DNA from: Coprobacillaceae bacterium UN01-12pH3A | GTDB lineage: Bacteria; Bacillota_I; Bacilli_A; Erysipelotrichales; Coprobacillaceae | NCBI GenBank assembly: GCA_027676805.1 | Contig: JAQENU010000002.1 | Location: 1 to 64,000 of the forward strand | DNA length: 64,000 nt | Reading direction: 5' to 3' | Shown: in pieces, positions 35,335 through 43,882 of the stretch | Numbering within the stretch: position 1 is the first letter of the stretch | Layout: each line of letters opens with the position of its first letter | Position numbers and translations under genes: made by a program | Notes under the pieces: model-generated | Seen by the model: the letters and a program-made list of their open reading frames with translations, nothing else | Told to the model about the DNA's origin: nothing | Database searches by the model: none

Positions 35335-35388
35335 ATGATTATTTCCTTCTTTATATGTTCATACTACGTAAGAAAGGAGTGACGTATC

Positions 35389-35589
35389 ATGGATATTCGT
35401 GAAGCGGTCCATCATCGTTTAAAAAACGCTTCTGCCAACGAGCTTAAAAGTGTGATCAATGATAGTATCCATTCTCCGGATGAAGCTGTTCTTCCCGGTT
35501 TAGGGGTCTTATTCGAAGATTATTATAACACATTAGATGCTTCTGGGCAGGCTAACCTTTGTAATGTACTTTCTTCATTATTAAAATAA
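35389..35589 (+). CDS. sspI: Small acid-soluble spore protein, SspI-like
   Basis: This 66-residue protein has the SspI hallmark LPGLGVLFE in the middle, an N-terminal DIREAVHHRLKN segment and a helical C-terminus; SspI of Bacillus is about 71 residues. Such proteins are made in the forespore and found in spores. AGAAAGGAG precedes the ATG and a hairpin terminator overlaps the stop. Its presence argues that this organism forms spores. Confidence 0.88.
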   Translation: MDIREAVHHRLKNASANELKSVINDSIHSPDEAVLPGLGVLFEDYYNTLDASGQANLCNVLSSLLK

Positions 35590-35615
35590 GCACGAAAATG
35601 TGCTTATTTTTTCTT
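35588..35615 (+). terminator. Terminator of the sspI-like gene
   Basis: AAGCAC/GTGCTT with a 6-nt loop followed by ATTTTTTCTTT; it overlaps the end of the convergent membrane-protein gene. Confidence 0.8.
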
Positions 35616-35984
35616 TAATAAATATTGCTGGTAAGCAATATGGAGCATAACCGCGACTAAAAAGAAGATCGCAATCAGTTTAAATAATTGAAAGATTGGC
35701 AGAAAATAGACTGCCACTGCCCCTATGAAACAAATCCAAAAAGCAATAAAACGCTGTTTTTCTTCCATCGCTTCATTAAGCGTATTCCATAATTCCCATA
35801 AGACAATCACAAATAAAACCAGCACTCCGTAATACGTCAATGAATATATATCACCGGTAAATAAGCGGCGGGCACTATTCATAAAGTCGACACGATAATA
35901 CCCGGCTAAATCAATAATAAACGCTAAGGATACAACTGCCAGACCAATCGCAACATTTTTTAGGATATATTGGAGATCTTTCAT
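35604..35984 (-). CDS. Small membrane protein of unknown function
   Basis: A 126-residue protein with four predicted membrane helices (about 10-27, 49-66, 78-95, 98-118) separated by short loops. Its start overlaps the end of the gene at 35981-36793 by 4 nt, so they are likely translated together and may act as a pair. No family recognised. Confidence 0.75.
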   Translation of the reverse strand: MKDLQYILKNVAIGLAVVSLAFIIDLAGYYRVDFMNSARRLFTGDIYSLTYYGVLVLFVIVLWELWNTLNEAMEEKQRFIAFWICFIGAVAVYFLPIFQLFKLIAIFFLVAVMLHIAYQQYLLKKK

Positions 35985-36793
35985 GATTTCACCTCATTTA
36001 CTTTACTTAAATTAATACTGAAGGCAAGATCATTTTCTCCTTCTAATACGATGACAATACTTAAATCTAAATTTTGAAGCAGGATATCCTCCGGCATTTT
36101 CACATCAATGCGGTCAGTCGAATAATGATTAAAGATCTCATCTATAGTTCCTGTCTGCTTATAAAATACCACATATTGATCATTATTCGTTGATTCCGGT
36201 TTTTTGTAGCGATATTCAATACGGACATTGTCATACTCTTTTTTCCATTGATCGATATTGGCACAGTTAATGCTGCCTAACTGAATTCTGTTTTTATAAA
36301 CATATAATTCCTTTACCGTAAAGTCTTTATTTTGACCTGTATAAACATTTAATTCTGATGGATTGAGCGGAATAGACAAAGTCTGTCCCGTTGTTTTATT
36401 TTTAATTTCCAGTGTCAGCTGACTTACCGCTCCTAAGTTCTTATCCGTAATCAGATCTAAATTATAATGATACAAATCTTCTTTTTCCAAGACATGTTCA
36501 AAAGAATGATCATCAATCAAGGAGGTTATTTCAATCTCATCCCCCTCGTGTATGAAGTTTTCATCTTTAATAATGACTTTTGCTTTGCCCAGCTGATAGC
36601 CTTTTTCATTTTCAACTAAACTATAATAATCAACTAAGGCTGAGTCATGCAGTCCGTAATAGATTGATTTTTGAAACACTTTTGTCTCATATGTATGAAA
36701 TACAAAGTTTTTATATTGTGTCATCAACGGAAATAACAGAACCACCAATAATAGGACTGCCACCGATAAATGTGTCTTGTTTATTTTTTTCAT
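35981..36793 (-). CDS. Exported protein of unknown function with N-terminal anchor
   Basis: This 270-residue protein has a basic N-terminus and one membrane helix (about 9-24), followed by a beta-rich extracellular domain (repeated hydrophobic/polar alternation, e.g. LTLEIKNKTTGQ). No lipobox or catalytic motif was seen. It is coupled to the downstream four-helix protein. Confidence 0.75.
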   Translation of the reverse strand: MKKINKTHLSVAVLLLVVLLFPLMTQYKNFVFHTYETKVFQKSIYYGLHDSALVDYYSLVENEKGYQLGKAKVIIKDENFIHEGDEIEITSLIDDHSFEHVLEKEDLYHYNLDLITDKNLGAVSQLTLEIKNKTTGQTLSIPLNPSELNVYTGQNKDFTVKELYVYKNRIQLGSINCANIDQWKKEYDNVRIEYRYKKPESTNNDQYVVFYKQTGTIDEIFNHYSTDRIDVKMPEDILLQNLDLSIVIVLEGENDLAFSINLSKVNEVKS

Positions 36794-36831
36794 TTTATCA
36801 CCTTCTCCATTATACTATATTTCAGCAAAAT

Positions 36832-36851
36832 AAAAAGTCGTAATTTACGAC
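36832..36851 (-). terminator. Short terminator after htrA
   Basis: GTCGTAA/TTACGAC stem followed by T5 on the minus strand, overlapping the region just after the protease stop codon. Confidence 0.65.
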
Positions 36852-36853
36852 CT

Positions 36854-37966
36854 TTAATTTGGTTCACCTAATGTGACGCTCAATGTAATGCTTTTGCCGC
36901 CACGGTTAACAATCACTTCGACTGTATCCCCCGGCTGTTTTGCGTATAATGCTTTCACAAAGCTCTTATATGTTGTGACTTCCTGACCATCGAATGATGT
37001 AATGACATCGCCTGTCTGGATTCCGCCTTTACTTGCTGCTGAACCGTCTGATACGCTGGCTACATAGACACCATCTGTCGCTGTTGTATTGATCTTGTAC
37101 ATTCTTAATTCGTAGCTGGTAAGATCGCTGATTGATAATCCTGAAATTCCCAATACCGGTCTAGCGATTTTCCCGGTAGCTTTAATCTGTTCGATATCTT
37201 TAATGACTTGGTTGATTGGTAAAGCAAATCCCATCCCTTCAACAGAAGTATCTGATAATTTCATAGAGGTGATGCCAACTAATTCTCCGGCAAGGTTCAC
37301 TAATGCTCCCCCGCTATTTCCCGGATTGATTGCTGCATCTGTTTGAATGACTGACATTTCCCAGTCTTCTACGCCATCACCATTTAAGTCTACAGAAACG
37401 CTGCGGCTATTTGTTGAGACAACTCCCTGAGTAACTGTTCCGGAATACTGAATACCTAATGGAGACCCTACTGCCAATACGGTTTCTCCGGGATCAAGCA
37501 GAGAAGAATCCCCCACCTTGATCGCTTTCATTTCAACATCACTGGTTAATTTTAATAAAGCAATGTCACTGTATTGATCGCTTCCCACCAAGGTCGCTTC
37601 TGCTGATTCACCATTGCTGAAAACAACTTCGATCTGGCTTGCTCCACTGATAACATGATGATTCGTAATGATATATGCTTCATTCCCATTCACCTCATAA
37701 ATAACACCGCTTCCGCTTCCCGCTAACTGAGAATTAGAATACACCTGAATTCCCACAACACTGTCTTTTACCGCTTCTACGGCATCAACCGCATTTGTTT
37801 TAATGTCACTGACTACATTTTGGACAGTCGTATTGGTATTTGGCGTACTGTTGTTGTTTTTATTATTTTGCAAACCTTTGATTGTCGTAAATAAATAGAT
37901 ATTAGAAGCAATCAATGCAATAATGATAATTGCTAATAGGTATTTAAAGATATTTTTGTTTGTCAT
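36854..37966 (-). CDS. HtrA/DegP-type serine protease with PDZ domain
   Basis: This 370-residue protease has one N-terminal membrane anchor (about 9-27), an Asn/Thr-rich linker, a trypsin-like domain with His in ITNHHVI, Asp in YSDIALLK and Ser in NPGNSGGAL, and a C-terminal PDZ domain (GVYVASVSDGSAASKGG). It degrades misfolded proteins at the outer face of the membrane. Single-gene unit with the usual Firmicutes HtrA layout. Confidence 0.94.
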   Translation of the reverse strand: MTNKNIFKYLLAIIIIALIASNIYLFTTIKGLQNNKNNNSTPNTNTTVQNVVSDIKTNAVDAVEAVKDSVVGIQVYSNSQLAGSGSGVIYEVNGNEAYIITNHHVISGASQIEVVFSNGESAEATLVGSDQYSDIALLKLTSDVEMKAIKVGDSSLLDPGETVLAVGSPLGIQYSGTVTQGVVSTNSRSVSVDLNGDGVEDWEMSVIQTDAAINPGNSGGALVNLAGELVGITSMKLSDTSVEGMGFALPINQVIKDIEQIKATGKIARPVLGISGLSISDLTSYELRMYKINTTATDGVYVASVSDGSAASKGGIQTGDVITSFDGQEVTTYKSFVKALYAKQPGDTVEVIVNRGGKSITLSVTLGEPN

Positions 37967-38123
37967 AATTTACCTCCTATTTAAGTGTACCCCTATTATA
38001 GCGAATATATATAATAGTAGCAAACTTTCTTAATTTTTTCACTCATATCGTATAAAGAAATTAACAGGAAATTATTTTTAAACTGTGTGAAATTGTCGAA
38101 AACTTTAAAAATATCTTAAGAAA

Positions 38124-38148
38124 CAAAAAAGAAGACCCTTTCGGATCT
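38124..38148 (-). terminator. Intrinsic terminator after the M42 aminopeptidase gene
   Basis: AGATCC and GGGTCT (one G-U) close a GAAA tetraloop and are followed by TCTTTTTT on the minus strand. Confidence 0.75.
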
Positions 38149-39220
38149 ATCTTTTATCTGCTTTGATCTCTTCTAATAATTCCGGTGTTAAACGTTTGCA
38201 GAATTCAGCTAATACTTTCACCGTTGCATCGTAATCGTCTTCATGAATAATAGTACGATGTGAATGCATATAACGTGAAGGAATAGACAATGTCATGTTT
38301 ACCACTCCGGCTCCTACTTTATGCAGTTCGCCTGAATCTGTTCCCCCGAATGGTAGGACATCCAACGCATAGCCAACGTTTAATTCTTCACAGATTTTTT
38401 CCATTTCTTTTAATAATCCAGTATGGGCAATGACACTGCCATCTAATACCCCCAATGTAACGCCGCAACCTAATTTAACGTCACTCTTTTCTCCATCAGG
38501 AAGATCCTTTGAAAAACATACATCAATCGCAAAGGCTACATCCGGCTGGATCATTTGCCCAACTGTTTTAGCGCCTCTTAATCCCACTTCTTCCTGTACA
38601 GTTCCACAAGCATAAATGTTGGCTGAGGTTTCTACGCCTTTTAAGGCTCTTAAAACATCGGTCGCAATAGCGGCTCCTACACGATCATCCCAAGCTTTTG
38701 CCATTAAATATTTTGGATTTGCTAATGGTAAAAATTCTGAACGAGGTGTGATCGGATCCCCGATACGAATCCCCAATGCAGTCACTTCTTCTTTATTTGC
38801 TACCCCGATATCCAAGAATGAATCTCCCGGAGCCGTCACTTTATCACGGGCTTCAGGACCTTTTCCATGAGGGGGAATAGATCCAAAGACACCTACGATT
38901 TCTTTACCGTCACGTGTTGTGATATTGCAAGTATGTGCAGGGATATTCTGCCCCATCCAGCCACCGATTGGATGCACTTTGATATATCCGGCATCTGTGA
39001 TTTCTTTGACTACAAAACCGATTTCATCGATATGTCCAGTCATTGCCACTTTAAGATCCGTTGTTCCTTTTTTAATCCCGATAATACTTCCGATATTGTC
39101 ATACACAATCTCATCTGTACAATCTTCTAAATATTTCTTCATTACACGAGTTGCTTCTTTTTCAAAGCCAGAAATTCCTTTAGCCATGGTAATTTCTTCT
39201 AAAAATTTTAAGTCTGCCAT
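38147..39220 (-). CDS. M42-family glutamyl/leucyl aminopeptidase
   Basis: This 357-residue cytoplasmic metallo-aminopeptidase has the M42 dimetal ligands: His in MTGHIDEIGF, Asp in KAWDDRVGAA, Glu-Glu in VQEEVGLRG, Asp in AIDVCF and the late His in MHSHRTIIH. It probably trims peptides delivered by the Opp system and proteasome-like turnover. I chose the ATG at 39220, preceded by GGAGG, over the ATG at 39232, which lies at that site. Confidence 0.93.
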   Translation of the reverse strand: MADLKFLEEITMAKGISGFEKEATRVMKKYLEDCTDEIVYDNIGSIIGIKKGTTDLKVAMTGHIDEIGFVVKEITDAGYIKVHPIGGWMGQNIPAHTCNITTRDGKEIVGVFGSIPPHGKGPEARDKVTAPGDSFLDIGVANKEEVTALGIRIGDPITPRSEFLPLANPKYLMAKAWDDRVGAAIATDVLRALKGVETSANIYACGTVQEEVGLRGAKTVGQMIQPDVAFAIDVCFSKDLPDGEKSDVKLGCGVTLGVLDGSVIAHTGLLKEMEKICEELNVGYALDVLPFGGTDSGELHKVGAGVVNMTLSIPSRYMHSHRTIIHEDDYDATVKVLAEFCKRLTPELLEEIKADKR

Positions 39221-39351
39221 AAAAGCCTCCATTTCTTATAACAATAAATTTATTTATATTTTATACTATATCACGAAAAATTTATAAATAAAAGCGATAC
39301 AGCTCGATTCATATAATAATAAAATATTTTAAAATAATTTAAATAATACAG

Positions 39352-39379
39352 TTGCATAAAATTATTTAAATAGTATAAT
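39352..39379 (+). promoter_or_regulatory. Promoter of the small lipoprotein gene
   Basis: TTGCAT (39352-39357), 16-nt spacer, TATAAT (39374-39379) on the plus strand; GAGGAGGGG follows before the ATG. Confidence 0.75.
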
Positions 39380-39403
39380 AATAAGTAAGAGGAGGGGTTT
39401 TAA

Positions 39404-39838
39404 ATGAAAAAACTCAAATTATTATTAGCATGCTGTGTATGCACACTTGCCTTAGTAGGATTAGCGGGATGTTCAAAGGGGAAAGATGACAGTAAATTAG
39501 TAAAGGGAACCAAAGAAGAGATTGCACTTTCGATGGCAAACGATTTTAAAAACGATGATTACACTGATTTCTATGAAAAATATACGTTTAGTTCTAATAT
39601 AGAGGACTTAGCTAAAAGCGGACGTGTGAAATCAATTTTAGAGCCAACGTTCAACACATTAGGAACTATTTCCGGATTTGAAGCCGCTTTTTCAAGTGAA
39701 TCGGCAAATTACACCGTTGTTCAAATACCAACTCATTTTGAAATGGGAGATTTGAATATTGCCATCACCTTTGACAGTGAAGAACACATTTATAATATTT
39801 CTTTTATGCCTTATGCGACCAGCCTAGAAGAAGAATAA
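39404..39838 (+). CDS. Small lipoprotein, probably DUF3887-like
   Basis: A 144-residue protein with signal peptide and lipobox LAGC (Cys23), then a compact alpha+beta domain with EEIALSMANDFKNDDYTDFYE and a C-terminal strand pair. The layout resembles DUF3887 lipoproteins; the family call is tentative. It has its own promoter and terminator. Confidence 0.75.
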   Translation: MKKLKLLLACCVCTLALVGLAGCSKGKDDSKLVKGTKEEIALSMANDFKNDDYTDFYEKYTFSSNIEDLAKSGRVKSILEPTFNTLGTISGFEAAFSSESANYTVVQIPTHFEMGDLNIAITFDSEEHIYNISFMPYATSLEEE

Positions 39839-39855
39839 CGCAGCACCTTATTGAT

Positions 39856-39878
39856 AGCTCTCGATCGAGAGCTTTTTT
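39856..39878 (+). terminator. Intrinsic terminator after the lipoprotein gene
   Basis: Perfect palindrome with arms AGCTCTCGA/TCGAGAGCT followed by T6. Confidence 0.9.
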
Positions 39879-39910
39879 AAAATAAAAAAATAGTATCTCT
39901 AATCGAAACA

Positions 39911-40621
39911 CTATTTCTTGCCCATTTGCGTATGAGTCGAAATCAGCCGCTTTCTCCCCTCTGCTTTCACTAGATTTTCAAGTTCTTTTAAAGCATCCTT
40001 ACCGATCCAGACCTGTGTCTTATTGCCATGATCGACCAATTCATGCGATAGCAGCAGTGCTTTTTCATTATAGTTAAAATCACGCTTGCCGATTTCTCTT
40101 AGTGCCCATGACACTGCCTTTTTCACATGTTCACGTTCATCATCAGAATTTTCCTTAATATATTCCAGATAGCGTAATAATACTTCTTCCTTCATCTCTT
40201 TTTCATGAATGACAGCCGAAGCAATCAAAGTAAACGCGGCTCGTTTCTTATATGTCTCATTTGAATCCACCCACTGATCGATCAATTCTTCATAGCCTTT
40301 TATTTTGATAATAAGATTCTTGCACAGATGATCACACAGATCCCATGAAGAGACATCTTTCATCAAGGGGTTAATCTGATCCAGCGTCATTGTTTTCTTA
40401 TCGAATAAAAGCACAGCTAATAATTTAGCTTCATGATATCCGGTATTCCATAACGTCATTGCCAGTTCATCTGATTTCGTCAGCCTTTTTGCGAGCTTGC
40501 GAATATCTCCGGTAGAAACACCGATGCTGTTTTCTTCCGGTATGCCCATTTTGACAACATTGGCTTTATATTTTTCTGTTGCCATCATTTGAAGTTCTTT
40601 TATTATTTCCTGAGTATTCAT
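39911..40621 (-). CDS. DNA alkylation repair (AlkD-like HEAT-repeat) protein
   Basis: This 236-residue all-helical protein has the AlkD-type features: GVSTGDIRKLAK near residue 35, LWNTGYHEAKLLAVLL, and WDLCDHLCKN and KKAVSWALREIGKRD repeats. AlkD is a glycosylase for bulky or charged alkylated bases; relatives with different activities exist. The ATG at 40621 has GGAGG 7 nt upstream, so the longer in-frame start at 40669 is rejected. Confidence 0.88.
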   Translation of the reverse strand: MNTQEIIKELQMMATEKYKANVVKMGIPEENSIGVSTGDIRKLAKRLTKSDELAMTLWNTGYHEAKLLAVLLFDKKTMTLDQINPLMKDVSSWDLCDHLCKNLIIKIKGYEELIDQWVDSNETYKKRAAFTLIASAVIHEKEMKEEVLLRYLEYIKENSDDEREHVKKAVSWALREIGKRDFNYNEKALLLSHELVDHGNKTQVWIGKDALKELENLVKAEGRKRLISTHTQMGKK

Positions 40622-40695
40622 CTTTATTCCTCCTAAGCCTATCGTATCATCATTTATTTTATAAGTCATTAACTAACTATGAAAAGAAAAACTTA

Positions 40696-40723
40696 TTGAA
40701 TAAATAAAATATAAAGCTATAAT
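40696..40723 (+). promoter_or_regulatory. Promoter of the thiamine-salvage operon
   Basis: TTGAAT (40696-40701), 16-nt spacer, TATAAT (40718-40723) on the plus strand, just before the riboswitch. Confidence 0.75.
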
Positions 40724-40728
40724 AAAGG

Positions 40729-40822
40729 TGTGAGCGGGAGCCTGTAGGCAGGCTGAGAGGGAATGACACAACATTCCGACCGATAACCTGATTTGGATAA
40801 TGCCAACGTAGGGAATCCTTAG
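40729..40822 (+). promoter_or_regulatory. TPP riboswitch (THI element)
   Basis: The aptamer shows GCGGGAGCC, the conserved CTGAGAGG core, ACCGATAACCTGATTTGGATAAT-like pyrophosphate arm and CCAACGTAGGGAA closing strand. It controls the thi genes that follow. Confidence 0.96.
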
Positions 40823-40834
40823 ACGTATTTTTAG

Positions 40835-40862
40835 GACGAGCCTATATGGGTTCGTCTTTTTT
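40835..40862 (+). terminator. Riboswitch expression-platform terminator
   Basis: GACGAGCC pairs with GGTTCGTC (one G-U) and is followed by T6 before the tenA ribosome-binding site, so TPP binding is expected to cause premature termination. Confidence 0.85.
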
Positions 40863-40876
40863 ATTAAGGAGGAATT

Positions 40877-41548
40877 ATGACATTTTTAGAAACATTGATT
40901 GAAGAAAATATGCCGATATGGCAGCAGTATCTAGAGCATCCTTTTATTAAGAAAATGGCAGACGGCAGTTTAAAGCTGAGCCTTTACCATCATTATCTGA
41001 TTGAAGACACACTCTATCTCAAAGCATTTGGAAGAGTGTATGCTTATGCTTTATATAAGGCAGATACCCTACAGCAAATGCGTTATTTTTATGAAATGTT
41101 GTCGATCGTCCAAAAAAATGAAGCTTACAGCCGCATTTTGCATCTTCAGGAATTAGGAGAAGATATCAATGAGGTTGAAAACAGATCCCCTCACCCGATC
41201 AACGCTGAATATACGACTTATATGCTTAATATCGCTAAAAGCGGAGATGTAGCCGATGTTTTAGCCGCTTCTTTGCCTTGCATGGTCAGCTATCACTTCA
41301 TTGCCGATCACTATGTAAAAAAATCAAAGCATGTCCTTGATCATCACTTCTATGGACAATGGTTTAGTGACTACAGCAATGAATCCTATGCTTACTACAC
41401 ATCACGCTGGGCAGAGGTATTTAATCAGCTAAGTGAAGCTATCAGCGAAGATCACAAAAATAAACTGAGAAAAATATTTAAAGAATGCTCTCTTCACGAA
41501 TTAAAATTCTGGGATATGGCATATCAGAAAGGAAAAGAATATGTTTAA
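40877..41548 (+). CDS. tenA: Thiaminase II / aminopyrimidine aminohydrolase TenA
   Basis: This 223-residue TenA/THI-4 family protein has an all-helical fold, the active-site Cys in ASLPCMVSYH (about 136) and the Tyr/Glu-bearing segments YHHYLIEDTLYL and the final ECSLHELKFWDMAY. It releases HMP from degraded thiamine. It is first in the TPP-controlled operon and overlaps thiM by 8 nt. AAGGAGG precedes the ATG. Confidence 0.95.
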   Translation: MTFLETLIEENMPIWQQYLEHPFIKKMADGSLKLSLYHHYLIEDTLYLKAFGRVYAYALYKADTLQQMRYFYEMLSIVQKNEAYSRILHLQELGEDINEVENRSPHPINAEYTTYMLNIAKSGDVADVLAASLPCMVSYHFIADHYVKKSKHVLDHHFYGQWFSDYSNESYAYYTSRWAEVFNQLSEAISEDHKNKLRKIFKECSLHELKFWDMAYQKGKEYV

Positions 41549-42365
41549 TGAAATAAAAGAAAATGTAAAAAAACAACACCCCTTAGTTCACTGTATTACC
41601 AACTATGTAACAGTCAATGATGTCGCCAACATGATTTTAGCGGTTGATGGTTCTCCTATTATGGCAGATGAAATCAAGGAAGCTGCCGATATCACGTCAA
41701 TCACTCATGCTTTAGTCATCAATATCGGAACATTGAATCAAACAAAAGTAGAATCAATGATTGCTGCTGGTAAAAAAGCAAACGAACTTCATCATCCTGT
41801 CATCTTAGATCCGGTAGGTGCTGGTGCTTCGCCATATCGCAATGAAATAACCGAACGTCTTTTGAAGGAAGTTCAATTCACCGTTATTAAGGGTAATATT
41901 TCCGAAATTAAATGTATCGCCCAAAAAACAAATACCACCTCCGGAGTGGATGCCAATGATGCCGATCTCGTTAATGAAAGTAACATCGATGAAGTCATTG
42001 CTTTCGCTAAAAAGCTAAGTCAGCAGACCGGCGCAGTCATCGCTATTACGGGTCCTATTGATATTATCTGTGATAAACAACATACTTATTTAATTAAAAA
42101 CGGACATCCGATCATGTCAAGAATTACCGGAACCGGATGCATGTTAGCAGGAGTTATTGCCGTTTATGCTGCCGCTAATCAGGAAAAGCCACTAGAAGCC
42201 ACTGCCTGTGCCATCGCAATGATGGGGGTTGCCGGAGAACTTGCGAACGATAAGATGAACGTTCAAAAAAGCGGTACAGCTAGCTTCCGTACATATTTAA
42301 TCGATGCGATGAGTATGATGGATATGGACACCTTAACGGGAGGAATGAAAGTTGAAATTCAATAG
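41541..42365 (+). CDS. thiM: Hydroxyethylthiazole kinase
   Basis: This 274-residue ribokinase-fold enzyme phosphorylates salvaged thiazole. Motifs: LVHCITNYVTVND, ILDPVGAGASPYR, VIKGNISEI and the anion hole/catalytic Cys region TGTGCML near residue 198. It overlaps tenA and thiE. Confidence 0.96.
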   Translation: MFNEIKENVKKQHPLVHCITNYVTVNDVANMILAVDGSPIMADEIKEAADITSITHALVINIGTLNQTKVESMIAAGKKANELHHPVILDPVGAGASPYRNEITERLLKEVQFTVIKGNISEIKCIAQKTNTTSGVDANDADLVNESNIDEVIAFAKKLSQQTGAVIAITGPIDIICDKQHTYLIKNGHPIMSRITGTGCMLAGVIAVYAAANQEKPLEATACAIAMMGVAGELANDKMNVQKSGTASFRTYLIDAMSMMDMDTLTGGMKVEIQ

Positions 42366-43776
42366 AAACGACTTAGGCTTATATTTAGTCACTGATCAGC
42401 GTTGGCTCAACGGACGTTCTTTAGTCGATGATGTTCGTCAGGCAATTCTTGGCGGAGTAACTATGGTACAGCTTCGAGAAAAAGAGCTAAATGACGATCA
42501 GTTTATCGAAATTGCCAAGGAAGTTAAGGCACTTTGTCAGGAATATCGTATTCCTTTTATCATCAATGACAATATTCAAGTTGCTTTGGCAGTAGATGCC
42601 GATGGGGTCCATGTCGGACAAAGCGATATGGAAGCCTCAAAAGTAAGAGAGCTGATTGGACCTGATAAAATTTTAGGTGTCTCTGCTCATGATATCAAAG
42701 AAGGCTTGATCGCAAAAGCAAACGGGGCAGACTATTTAGGTATCGGTGCCATGTTTGCAACTACTTCAAAAGACGATGCTACGCCAGTTTCAATAGAAAC
42801 AATGAATGCGATTATGGAAGCAACTCAGCTGCCGGCAGTTGCGATCGGCGGCATCAGTTTGGCTAACCTTTCCCAATTCAAAGGGACTTCAATCGATGGC
42901 ATTGCCGTTATATCGGCTATCTTAGCTCAGAAGAATATCCGCCAGGCTACTTATGATCTTCGCTTAGGAGTGAATACATATCTGCGCAGTCAAATTAAAA
43001 AAGTATTAACCATTGCCGGATCAGATTCCAGCGGCGGTGCCGGTATTCAAGCCGATTTAAAAACCATGAGTGCTTTACATACTTACGGAATGAGCGCAAT
43101 TACAGCTTTGACTGCCCAAAACACAACCGGTGTTTATGGAATTATGGATACCACCCCTGATTTTCTCAAAAATCAGCTGGATTGTATCTTTACTGATATT
43201 TATCCCGATGCCATCAAGATTGGAATGGTCAGTCAGTCGGCATTAGTCGACTGTATTGCTGATCAGCTGATTAAATATAAAGCAAAGAAGGTGGTATTAG
43301 ATCCGGTCATGGTTTCAACAAGCGGTTCACAGTTAATGCAAAATGAAGCAACCGTTAAATTATTAGAACGTTTAATTCCTTTAGCGGATATAATTACCCC
43401 TAATCTAAGTGAAGCTGAAGTCATTTCGCAAATGAAAATTAAGACGAAAGAAGACATGATTTTAGCCGCTAAGAAAATAAGTCAGAACTATAATGGATAT
43501 ATCTTAATTAAGGGTGGTCATTTTGAAGGCAATGCCGATGACCTTGTTTATCATAATGGAACCATTACTTGGCTCACCGCTCCAAAGCTGAATAATTCCA
43601 ATACCCATGGAACAGGATGTACTCTTTCTAGTGCTATTGCCTGTTTTTTAGCGAAAGGGGAAACACCAATGGAAGCTATTATTCACGGAAAAGAATATGT
43701 CTATCAGGCAATCGCCTACGGAATGAAGTTAGGAAATGGGCGCGGGCCCCTCAATCACTTGTGGAATTCAAAATAA
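42352..43776 (+). CDS. Fused thiamine-phosphate synthase / HMP-phosphate kinase (ThiE-ThiD)
   Basis: The 474-residue fusion has an N-terminal ThiE TIM barrel (about 1-205: QLREKELND, FIINDNIQVAL, HVGQSD, GIGAMFATTSKDDA) and a C-terminal ThiD kinase (about 220-474: TIAGSDSSGGAGIQAD, LDPVMVSTSG, THGTGCTLSSA). It phosphorylates HMP to HMP-PP and joins it with thiazole phosphate to form thiamine phosphate. Translation starts at TTG (42352) with GGGAGGA 8 nt upstream, inside the thiM end. No thiC or thiG-type de novo genes are near, so this is a salvage operon. Confidence 0.94.
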   Translation: MKFNRNDLGLYLVTDQRWLNGRSLVDDVRQAILGGVTMVQLREKELNDDQFIEIAKEVKALCQEYRIPFIINDNIQVALAVDADGVHVGQSDMEASKVRELIGPDKILGVSAHDIKEGLIAKANGADYLGIGAMFATTSKDDATPVSIETMNAIMEATQLPAVAIGGISLANLSQFKGTSIDGIAVISAILAQKNIRQATYDLRLGVNTYLRSQIKKVLTIAGSDSSGGAGIQADLKTMSALHTYGMSAITALTAQNTTGVYGIMDTTPDFLKNQLDCIFTDIYPDAIKIGMVSQSALVDCIADQLIKYKAKKVVLDPVMVSTSGSQLMQNEATVKLLERLIPLADIITPNLSEAEVISQMKIKTKEDMILAAKKISQNYNGYILIKGGHFEGNADDLVYHNGTITWLTAPKLNNSNTHGTGCTLSSAIACFLAKGETPMEAIIHGKEYVYQAIAYGMKLGNGRGPLNHLWNSK

Positions 43777-43780
43777 AACA

Positions 43781-43805
43781 GACGACTAAAAGCAGTCGTC
43801 TTTTT
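43781..43805 (+). terminator. Terminator of the thi operon
   Basis: GACGACT/AGTCGTC stem followed by T5. Confidence 0.88.
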
Positions 43806-43882
43806 CACGTTTTTAACTTTAGCAATATCAAGCAATATATAAGGCTTTAATTCTGCTATAATGGAACAAAGGAGGAAGCATT

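Noticed and set aside
38867..39287. Plus-strand frames antisense to the M42 aminopeptidase gene
   Set aside because: The minus-strand gene has all metal ligands; the antisense frames arise from its codon pattern.
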